This document shows positions 43,292 through 50,132 of a DNA stretch of 64,000 nt, piece by piece. The stretch comes from Winogradskya humida (lineage in GTDB: Bacteria; Actinomycetota; Actinomycetes; Mycobacteriales; Micromonosporaceae). Location: positions 62,001 to 126,000 of the forward strand of contig NZ_BOMN01000093.1 of assembly GCF_016862215.1 (NCBI RefSeq), written 5' to 3'. Position numbers and translations under genes: made by a program. Each line of letters opens with the position of its first letter. Positions within the stretch are counted from its first letter, which is position 1. Below the pieces are notes generated by a model. The model saw only the letters and a program-made list of their open reading frames with translations. It was not told the DNA's origin and ran no database searches.

Positions 43292-43321
43292 TTGACCTTG
43301 ACACAGATGTCAGAGTTTACG
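43292..43321 (+). promoter_or_regulatory. MerR-type operator/promoter before the epimerase gene
   Basis: TGACA-N4-TGTCA (43299-43312) is a perfect dyad. A TTGACC -35 at 43292-43297, an 18-base spacer and TTTACG (43316-43321) straddle it. MerR regulators bind such dyads in long spacers, so it likely controls the epimerase and perhaps the merR gene. Confidence 0.55.
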
Positions 43322-43360
43322 GTCGTCCTGACCAGCTCACATCGGCGGAACGGACGGCTC

Positions 43361-44230
43361 ATGAAGGTCTTCATCACAGGCGGGACCGGCTATCTCGGCT
43401 CGGCGCTCGTCGAGCGGCTTGTCGCCGCGGGACACGAGGTGTCAGCACTCGCACGCTCGGACGACGCCGCGAAACGACTCGACGAGGCCGGCGCCGTACC
43501 CGTCCGCGGGTCGCTGGGAGACACCGACGTCCTGCGGGAGGCCGCGGCCGGCGCGGACGCCGTGATCCACGCGGCCGTCGACTACTCGCCGTCACAGGAG
43601 GCCTCCGACACCGAGCTGGCCGCCGTCCGGGCCCTGGTCGCCGGAGGGTCCGGCAAGCCCGTGGTCTACACCTCGACCGGGATCGTGTACGGCTTCGACC
43701 CGCTGGACACCAGCGAAGACGCCACCCTGCCCGAGGTGAGCGCCCAGCCGGTCAAGGCCGCCGCCGAACGCATCATCCTGGACGCCGAGACCATCACCGG
43801 CATCGTGATCCGCGCATCCCTCATCTTCGGCCGCGGCGACACAAAACTCATCACCGGCCTCATCCACGCAGCCCGATCTAACGGCGTCGCAGCCCACATC
43901 GGCGACGGCACGAACACCTGGTACCCGGTCCACATCGACGACCTGACCGACCTCTACCTGCGCGCGATCACCCAGCCGGCAAAGGGCGCGTTCAACGCAG
44001 CCGGAGACGTGCCGTTCTCGTTCAAGGAACTCGCCGAACTCATCGGCGAACTGACAGGAACCCCCGTCGCCGCCGTACCCCTCGCCGTCGCCGAGCAGAA
44101 CAACGCCCAGGGCGCCCGCCTCATGACAACGAGCAGCCGCCTCCCCACCACCAAAGCCCGTACAACGTACGGATGGAAGCCGACCGCCCATTCCCTGCTC
44201 GACGAGGTCCGCCGCCAATACCAGCAGTGA
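43361..44230 (+). CDS. NAD-dependent epimerase/dehydratase family protein
   Basis: This 289-residue protein has an N-terminal Rossmann motif FITGGTGYLGSALVERL and the DAVIHAA strand. The catalytic Tyr region is changed: STGIVYGF and QPVKAAAE stand where SDRs of this group have YxxxK. The C-terminal half fits the extended SDR family (atypical NAD(P)-binding). Substrate unknown. ATG 43361 is the first in the frame that starts the Rossmann fold; the same open frame upstream is unrelated. It is probably MerR-regulated. Confidence 0.8.
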   Translation: MKVFITGGTGYLGSALVERLVAAGHEVSALARSDDAAKRLDEAGAVPVRGSLGDTDVLREAAAGADAVIHAAVDYSPSQEASDTELAAVRALVAGGSGKPVVYTSTGIVYGFDPLDTSEDATLPEVSAQPVKAAAERIILDAETITGIVIRASLIFGRGDTKLITGLIHAARSNGVAAHIGDGTNTWYPVHIDDLTDLYLRAITQPAKGAFNAAGDVPFSFKELAELIGELTGTPVAAVPLAVAEQNNAQGARLMTTSSRLPTTKARTTYGWKPTAHSLLDEVRRQYQQ

Positions 44231-44234
44231 CGGT

Positions 44235-44267
44235 GCGCCCGGCTCGGTGCAGCATCGAGCCGGGCGC
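44235..44267. terminator. Bidirectional hairpin terminator
   Basis: A perfect 12-bp stem (GCGCCCGGCTCG with CGAGCCGGGCGC), loop of 9, lies between the ends of the epimerase gene (+) and the ALF-repeat gene (-). It can serve both directions. Confidence 0.8.
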
Positions 44268-44276
44268 GTCGATCAG

Positions 44277-45020
44277 CTACGCCACGAACCGGGAGCGGCG
44301 CCGGCGTCCGATCAGGTAACCGGCACCGCCGATGAGCAGCAGCGCACCACCGATGCCGGCCACGGTCCCGGTGGCAGCACCGGTCACGGGCAGGCCGCCA
44401 CCCTCGCCGCCGGACGTGCCCGCGGTGGCGGACGGCGACGGGAACCCGGCAGCGGGCGCCGAGTCGCTTGGCGCGACGCTCGATGACGGTGCGGGCTGGG
44501 ACGGCTCGGACGGTGCGGGCTGGGACGGTGACGGCTGAGCGGCGCAGTCGAGCTCACGGGCGGTGTACAGGCCGTCGTTCAGGTAGGCCAGGTACGTGTC
44601 GATGGTGCCGTCGTCGAGCACCTTCTGCGCGGCCGCCTTCACGTTGGTGCCCGCGCCCGTCAGCGTCCGGACCACCGAGATCCGCAGGTCCGTCGTCCAG
44701 GCCTTCCGCAGGTCCGTCTTGAGGAACGCCCGCAGGTCCTCGGGGGTGCCGTCCAGCCGATCCTGAATTGCCGGGGGCAGAACGGGCAACGACTCGGCCT
44801 TTGCCACGGACAGAATCTGATTGGCCAATACCCGGACCTGCACATCGGTGGCAGTATCCAGATCGATGGTCACCAGCTCACGAATATCTTTGTACACCTT
44901 GCGTTCAACCGTTTGACAGGACTCGTTCAGCCCGGGCGATTCGGCGTGAGCCATCGCCGGTGCCGCCGGAATCAAAAAGGCCAGCGCCAATAGGACGCCG
45001 GCCGACAACTTCCGTCGCAT
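44277..45020 (-). CDS. LPXTG-type surface protein with ALF-like repeat
   Basis: This 247-residue protein has a signal peptide (MRRKLSAGVLLALAFLIPAA), an exposed region with an ALF-like helical repeat (VRTLTGAGTNVKAAAQKVL, then TYLAYLNDGLYTARELD at about residues 120-160), a Pro/Ser linker, and a C-terminal sortase signal: LPVTG, then a membrane span and RRRRSRFVA. It should be linked to the cell wall by sortase. It is not obviously tied to its neighbours. The promoter region (45021-45142) contains AT-rich AAATATATTGCAC near 45085. Confidence 0.82.
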   Translation of the reverse strand: MRRKLSAGVLLALAFLIPAAPAMAHAESPGLNESCQTVERKVYKDIRELVTIDLDTATDVQVRVLANQILSVAKAESLPVLPPAIQDRLDGTPEDLRAFLKTDLRKAWTTDLRISVVRTLTGAGTNVKAAAQKVLDDGTIDTYLAYLNDGLYTARELDCAAQPSPSQPAPSEPSQPAPSSSVAPSDSAPAAGFPSPSATAGTSGGEGGGLPVTGAATGTVAGIGGALLLIGGAGYLIGRRRRSRFVA

Positions 45021-45100
45021 GTGGTCTTCCTCCCCCGTTGCAAGCCAAAGCGTGGAGATATTACCGACGGCGCACGGAGAAGCAAATATATTGCACAGCC

Positions 45101-45134
45101 GCCCGGCCGCCCGGCTGTCACCAGCCGGCCGGGC
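45101..45134 (-). terminator. Hairpin terminator after the ABC operon
   Basis: A stem of 8 bp (GCCCGGCC with GGCCGGGC) plus an inner 5-bp stem (GGCTG with CAGCC) with a four-base bulge lies just downstream of the solute-binding gene. On the minus strand an A/T-rich run follows. Confidence 0.6.
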
Positions 45135-45142
45135 GTCGCCTG

Positions 45143-46810
45143 TTACTTGCCGGACTTGTACTTGTCGTAGGCCTGCTGGTTGAGTTCGAGGTAGCGCTTC
45201 ATGCCGATGCCGTCGAGGCCCTGGACCCAGGTGTCCCAGTCGGTGTCGATCTTCTTGGTGCCGGTGATGAACGCGAGTTCGCCCTGGCTGACGTAGCTGT
45301 CGAGGTTGGTCTTCAGGGTGCCCATCTCCGAGACGGTGCTGGGGTCGGCCCAGACCTGGGCCTCCGGGTAGACCTTGGCCTTGTCGACGTGCGGCTCGTA
45401 GAGCTTGGACGCCTCGAACAGGCGCCGCTCGAGGCCGGTCTCGGCGTAGATGTCCTGCGGGACGGCCTGGGCGTTGCGCAGGGCGAGGGTGACGTTGTAC
45501 TGGCCGAGGGAGTCCCAGGTGGAGTTCTTCGGGACGTTCGCCGACGGCAGGGACTTCCAGGTCGGCTTCACGGTGGTGTCGAGGGCGATGTCACCGGCGC
45601 CGGGCTTGACCCAGCCGACGCCTTCCGGGCCGGCGTTGACGATGAGCTGGCCCTCGTCGGTGTAGATGTAGTCGAGCATCTTGAGGGCGGCGATCCGGGC
45701 CTCTTTGCTGGACTTGTTGGTCAGCATGAAGGTGTAGCCGGTCGAGGTCGGGTTGTTGTACGCCGTGTAGCTCGCGCCCGTCGGACCGGTCAGCGGCGGT
45801 GCGGCGTCGTACTGCTTGTCGCGGCCGTCCTTGGAGCCGAGCTGGACGAAGATGCCGGGGTAGAGCACCGGTGAGGCGCCGATCTTGACGGCGGCGGGGT
45901 CGTTGCCGGTGGCCTGGAGTGCTTCGGCGTTCTGGGTGAAGGAGGCCTGGTCGATCAGGCCCTCCTGGTAGAGCGAGTTGATGTATTTGAGGCCCTCGCG
46001 CCATTCCGGCTTGTCGACCGGGGTCTCGACGGTGTCGCCGTTGAGCTGCAGGAGGGACGGGATGCCGTTGCTGGCGCCGAACGGGGCATAGGCGAACGCG
46101 CCCATCAGGTAGCCGATCAGCGTGCTGTCCTGCGCGTCGGTGGTCAGCGGGATCTCGTCGGCCTTGCCGTTGCCGTTCGGGTCCTGCGTCTTGAAGGCCC
46201 GCAGGACCGTACGCAGTTCCTCGGTGGTCTTCGGCATCGGCAGGTTGAGCTTCTTGAGCCAGGCGGAGTTGAGCCAGAGCTTGTTCCAGTACGTGCAGTG
46301 GTAGCAGTCGGACCACTGCGGCAGGGCGTAGATGTGGCCGTCCGGTGCGGTCGACATCGCCTTGAGTACGGGGTTGGCGTCCAGCGCCTTCTGCAGGTTC
46401 GGGGCGTTCTCCTTGATCAGGTCTTCGAGGGGTACGGCGACGCCCTGCTGGCCGAGTTTCTGGACCTCGGTCTTGGTGAACGCGTCGACGTACGGGATCA
46501 GCAGGAACATGTCCGGGTAGTCGCCGCTGGTGATGGCGATCTGCCGTTTCTCCTTGGCCGGGCCGCCGTCCATGGTGGTGGTGTCGAACTGGAACTTGAT
46601 TTTGTACTTGTCGCTGAGCAGCGTGGTGATCGCGTTGGTATCGAGCTTCTTGTCGGGGTCGGCGGGAGCCAGCACCGTGATGACGACCTTGTCGCCGTCC
46701 ATCTTCGCTTTGGGGGCGTCTTCGGTGTCGCTGGAGCTGCAGCCCGCCGCGACCAGTGCCGCGGCGGCCGCGACGGCGACCAGCTTGAATCGGGGGGATT
46801 TTATTGTCAT
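45143..46810 (-). CDS. Sugar ABC importer, solute-binding lipoprotein
   Basis: This 555-residue protein has a lipoprotein signal (AAAAALVAAGCSSSDTED, Cys about residue 24), then a type-2 periplasmic-binding fold of the LplA/LipO (oligosaccharide) group. It includes ALPQWSDCYHCTYWNKLWLN, with cysteines that could pair. It captures an oligosaccharide outside the cell and delivers it to the two permeases encoded just upstream, 24 bases away. It lies last in the operon. The ATPase is missing from the cluster; in actinobacteria MsiK-type ATPases are shared, which fits. Confidence 0.9.
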   Translation of the reverse strand: MTIKSPRFKLVAVAAAAALVAAGCSSSDTEDAPKAKMDGDKVVITVLAPADPDKKLDTNAITTLLSDKYKIKFQFDTTTMDGGPAKEKRQIAITSGDYPDMFLLIPYVDAFTKTEVQKLGQQGVAVPLEDLIKENAPNLQKALDANPVLKAMSTAPDGHIYALPQWSDCYHCTYWNKLWLNSAWLKKLNLPMPKTTEELRTVLRAFKTQDPNGNGKADEIPLTTDAQDSTLIGYLMGAFAYAPFGASNGIPSLLQLNGDTVETPVDKPEWREGLKYINSLYQEGLIDQASFTQNAEALQATGNDPAAVKIGASPVLYPGIFVQLGSKDGRDKQYDAAPPLTGPTGASYTAYNNPTSTGYTFMLTNKSSKEARIAALKMLDYIYTDEGQLIVNAGPEGVGWVKPGAGDIALDTTVKPTWKSLPSANVPKNSTWDSLGQYNVTLALRNAQAVPQDIYAETGLERRLFEASKLYEPHVDKAKVYPEAQVWADPSTVSEMGTLKTNLDSYVSQGELAFITGTKKIDTDWDTWVQGLDGIGMKRYLELNQQAYDKYKSGK

Positions 46811-46834
46811 GACTGGTCCATTCCTGGGGTTCCG

Positions 46835-47728
46835 TCAGCCCTTGACCGCGCCGACCATCACGCCCTTGGTGAAATAGCGCGCGACGAACGGGTAGATGAT
46901 CAGTACGGGCAGGCTCGAGATGACGATGAGCGCGTACCGGAGAACGTTGGCGAGTTGTTGCTGGCGCATGGATTCCGCGAGGTCGATGGCGCCGGTGCGG
47001 GGGGTGTTGAGAATGAGGATGTTGCGCAGCACGATCTGCAGCGGGAACAGATCGGGGTCCTTGAGATACACCAGGGCGTCGAAGTAGGTGTTCCACTGGT
47101 AGATCGTGTACATCAGGGCGAGAACGGCCAGCAGCGGTTTCGACAGCGGCAGCACCACCGAGCGCAGCACCCGCAGATCGCTCGCGCCGTCCAGCGCCGC
47201 GGCTTCGTAAAGCTCGTCGGGGATCGAGTTGGCGAAGAACGTACGGGCGATGATGACCTGCCAGACACCGATCGCGCCGGGGATCAGCAGGGCCCAGCGG
47301 GTGTTGAGCATGCCGAGGTCGTGCACGACCATGTAGGTCGGGATCAGCCCGCCGGAGAACAGCATGGTGAAGATGAGCAGGGTCATCACCACGTTGCGGC
47401 CGTAGAAGGACTTGCGGGACAACGGGTACGCGATGGCGACCGTGAGCGAGACGCTGATCGCCGTGCCGGCCACCGCGTAGATGAGCGAGTTGTAGTAGCC
47501 GCGCAGGACCTCGGAGTTGCTCAGGGCCGCGCGGTAGGCGTCGAGCGAGAACTCGACCGGCCAGAAGCTGACCCGGCCTGCGTTGACCGCGGCGGGGCTG
47601 CTGAACGAGCTGGCGACGATGTAGACCAGTGGCAGCAGGACCAGAGCCAGCACCACGGCGAGCATGATCCTGATGACGATCAGGGAGAGCCGGTCGCGGA
47701 ACGGTTCGCGGATTCTCGTCGTGCTCAT
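46835..47728 (-). CDS. Sugar ABC importer, permease subunit 2 (MalG/YtcP-like)
   Basis: This 297-residue protein has about six membrane spans and the inner-membrane EAA loop DELYEAAALDGASDLRVLRS. It ends RYFTKGVMVGAVKG, the YtcP-type C-terminus. It is the second permease of an LplB/LplC/YtcP-type oligosaccharide importer. The ATG at 47728 overlaps the stop of the partner permease by 4 bases. It works with permease 1 and the solute-binding lipoprotein. Confidence 0.9.
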   Translation of the reverse strand: MSTTRIREPFRDRLSLIVIRIMLAVVLALVLLPLVYIVASSFSSPAAVNAGRVSFWPVEFSLDAYRAALSNSEVLRGYYNSLIYAVAGTAISVSLTVAIAYPLSRKSFYGRNVVMTLLIFTMLFSGGLIPTYMVVHDLGMLNTRWALLIPGAIGVWQVIIARTFFANSIPDELYEAAALDGASDLRVLRSVVLPLSKPLLAVLALMYTIYQWNTYFDALVYLKDPDLFPLQIVLRNILILNTPRTGAIDLAESMRQQQLANVLRYALIVISSLPVLIIYPFVARYFTKGVMVGAVKG

Positions 47729-48711
47729 CGCCACAATCCGTTCCCGGTGACCCGCTTGGCGGCGAAGTTGACCGCCAGCAGCAGGCAGAGGTTGATCACT
47801 GAGTTGAACAGGCCCACGGCGGTGGCCATACTGAAGTCCGCGTTGACCAGGCCGGTCTTGTAGACGTACGTCGGGATGATCTCGGACTGGGCGAGGTTGA
47901 GGTTGTTCTGCAGCAGGTAGGCCTTCTCGAACCCGATCGCCATCATGTTGCCGACGCCGAGGATCAACATGATCACGGCGGTCGGCATGATGCCGGGCAG
48001 GTCGACGTTCCAGATCCGCTGCAGCCGGCCTGCGCCGTCGATCTTGGCTGCTTCGTGCAGCGCGGGGTCGATGCCGGCCAGCGCGGCCAGGTAGATGACG
48101 GCCGAGTAGCCCGCTGTCTGCCAGACGTCGGTCCAGACGTAGATGTGGCGGAAGAAGTCCGGTTCGGCGAGCAGGTTCATCGGGCCGGCGCCGACCTGAC
48201 CGAGTCCCTTGCTCACGAGGCCGACCTGCGGTGACAGCAGCAGGATCGTCATCGAGACGACCACGACGGTGGAGATGAAGTAGGGGGCGTAGGTGACCAT
48301 CTGCACCGTACGTTTGAACCAGCCGTTGCTGATCTCGTTGAGCCCGATCGCGAGCAGGATCGGGATCGGGAAGCTCGCCAGGACCAGGTAGAACGCCAGG
48401 ATGAAGGTGTTCTTGAGCAGGCTGCCGAAGACGGGGTTGTTGAACAGCTGCTCGAAGTTGCGCAGGCCCACCCACGGGCTGTCCCACGGGCCCAGGACCG
48501 GGCTGTAGTCCTTGAACGCGATGACGTTGAAGGCCATCGGGATGTACTTGAAGATGACGAAGTAGGCCAGCGGCACGATCACCAGCAGGTACAGCTGCCA
48601 GTGCGCCCGCCAGGCCCGTTGTGCCTGGGACCATCGGCTGCGCCGGGGCACCGGCATGCCGGGGTGCCGTGCCGGCCGGACGGGTCGTCCGCTGTCGACC
48701 TCGGGAAACAT
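47725..48711 (-). CDS. Sugar ABC importer, permease subunit 1 (LplB-like)
   Basis: This 328-residue protein has six membrane spans and the EAA loop PALHEAAKIDGAGRLQRIWN. The first 35 residues before the first span are unusual: it starts MFPEVDSGRPVR, the same MFP start as both ROK repressors. The start at 48711 is chosen because the leaderless promoter lies six bases away. A later Met near residue 19 is closer to normal permease starts. It is the first gene of the importer operon. Confidence 0.88.
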   Translation of the reverse strand: MFPEVDSGRPVRPARHPGMPVPRRSRWSQAQRAWRAHWQLYLLVIVPLAYFVIFKYIPMAFNVIAFKDYSPVLGPWDSPWVGLRNFEQLFNNPVFGSLLKNTFILAFYLVLASFPIPILLAIGLNEISNGWFKRTVQMVTYAPYFISTVVVVSMTILLLSPQVGLVSKGLGQVGAGPMNLLAEPDFFRHIYVWTDVWQTAGYSAVIYLAALAGIDPALHEAAKIDGAGRLQRIWNVDLPGIMPTAVIMLILGVGNMMAIGFEKAYLLQNNLNLAQSEIIPTYVYKTGLVNADFSMATAVGLFNSVINLCLLLAVNFAAKRVTGNGLWR

Positions 48712-48717
48712 GGCCGA

Positions 48718-48746
48718 AACCTAGGCTCAATAATTTCCTTCGTCAA
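48718..48746 (-). promoter_or_regulatory. Leaderless promoter of the ABC importer operon
   Basis: On the minus strand: -35 TTGACG, 17-base spacer, -10 TAGGTT, 6 bases, ATG at 48711. The 31 bases at 48726-48756 are identical to those at ROK repressor 1 (37489-37519). Confidence 0.75.
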
Positions 48747-48855
48747 GTATTGATTTAAGTCAGCGTTTGACCCTAGGCTCGTCCCCACCCTGTCCCACTC
48801 CGACCAGCGCGGACGTCCCTGGAATCCATGTCGGACACCCGGGGAAAGTCAATAC

Positions 48856-48885
48856 TTGACTCGGGAAAGTAATGGGGCCTACGTT
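48856..48885 (+). promoter_or_regulatory. Leaderless promoter of ROK repressor 2
   Basis: -35 TTGACT (48856-48861), an 18-base spacer, -10 TACGTT (48880-48885), then 6 bases to ATG 48892. The element TCAATACTTGAC in front (48849-48860) matches the reverse complement of the other two sites, so all three promoters probably bind the same ROK proteins. Confidence 0.75.
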
Positions 48886-48891
48886 TCGGCC

Positions 48892-50034
48892 ATGTTCCCC
48901 GAGGCCGAATCCGTCGCACCGGCCATGACCGCCGTACTGACCACGGTCCTGACCGAAGGTCCACTGAGTCGCGTCGCTCTCGCCCGGCGGCTGGGGCTGT
49001 CGCAGGCCGCGGTCACCAAGGCGGCCCGGCCTCTCATCGAGCAGGGCTACCTGCAGGAACTCGCCGCGACCGAGCGGTCCGGTCCCGGTGCCGGGCGCCC
49101 GGCCAGCCCTCTCGCGATCTGTGCGGACCGGGAGTTCTTCGTCGGCGTGAAGATCACCGGCGACGAGCTGATCGGCGTGGTCTGCGACCTCGGCGCGCAG
49201 GTCCGGACATCCGCCCACCGGCCACTGCCGGACGCCGGCGTCGAGCACGTCCTGACCGAGCTCGGCCACCTCGTCGACGACCTGCTCGACGGTCCGGGTG
49301 ACTACCGCACCCGGACCCGGCGGCTCGGGCTGGCCGTCTCCGGTGACGTCGACCGCGGCACCGGGCTCGTGCGCTATTCGCCGTTCCTGCACTGGCACGA
49401 CGTACCCCTGCAGGATCTTGCCGAGAAGATCACCGGGCTGACCGTGACGGTCGAGAACGACGTCAAGGCGCTGACCACCGCGGAGCACTGGTTCGGTGAG
49501 GGCGTCGGCGCGGAGTCGTTCGCGCTGGTCACCGTGGGCACCGGCATCGGCTGCGGCCTCGTGGTCAACGGCCGGCTCGTGTCGGGTTCGCATGGCGTCG
49601 CCGGCGAGATCGGCCACATCGGCGTCGACGTGAACGGCCCCGCCTGCCACTGCGGCGGCCGCGGCTGCGTCGAGGCCATCGCGGGCACCGACGCCATCGT
49701 GCGGGCTGTCGGTCGTCCGGGGCTTACGTTCGAGCAGGCGGTGACACTGGCCCGGGCGGGTGACGCATCGGTCAGCGCCGTCTTCGCCCTGGCCGGGGAC
49801 GCGATCGGGTCCGGCATCGCCGCGGTCGCGAACCTCGTCGGCCCGTCGCGGATCGTGGTCTCCGGGGAAGGGCTGTCCGCCTACGACCTGTTGGAGCCAC
49901 ACATCCGGGCCGGTTTCCAGCGGCAGGCCTTCGGCGCCGCCGCTCAGTGCCCGCTCTCCGTCCGGCCGTTGCCCTTCGAACAGTGGGCCCGCGGCGCCGC
50001 CACCGTCAGCATCCAGGCGTTCGTCGCCGCCTGA
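48892..50034 (+). CDS. ROK-family transcriptional repressor 2
   Basis: This 380-residue paralogue of repressor 1 has the winged helix SRVALARRLGLSQAAVTKAA and the zinc motif CHCGGRGCVEAIAG. It begins MFPEAESVAP and is divergent from the ABC importer operon. Both ROK proteins probably recognise the same site, so cross-regulation is likely. It lies 98 bases before the secreted GH27 gene on the same strand, and the two could share a transcript. Confidence 0.88.
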   Translation: MFPEAESVAPAMTAVLTTVLTEGPLSRVALARRLGLSQAAVTKAARPLIEQGYLQELAATERSGPGAGRPASPLAICADREFFVGVKITGDELIGVVCDLGAQVRTSAHRPLPDAGVEHVLTELGHLVDDLLDGPGDYRTRTRRLGLAVSGDVDRGTGLVRYSPFLHWHDVPLQDLAEKITGLTVTVENDVKALTTAEHWFGEGVGAESFALVTVGTGIGCGLVVNGRLVSGSHGVAGEIGHIGVDVNGPACHCGGRGCVEAIAGTDAIVRAVGRPGLTFEQAVTLARAGDASVSAVFALAGDAIGSGIAAVANLVGPSRIVVSGEGLSAYDLLEPHIRAGFQRQAFGAAAQCPLSVRPLPFEQWARGAATVSIQAFVAA

Positions 50035-50132
50035 CACCCCCCACAGCACGTCCACCGGTCGGTCCACTCCCCCGACCGGCACCCCGCCGTCCCCAAAAAC
50101 AGCCCACCGTTCCCGAAACAGGAGGCAACACC

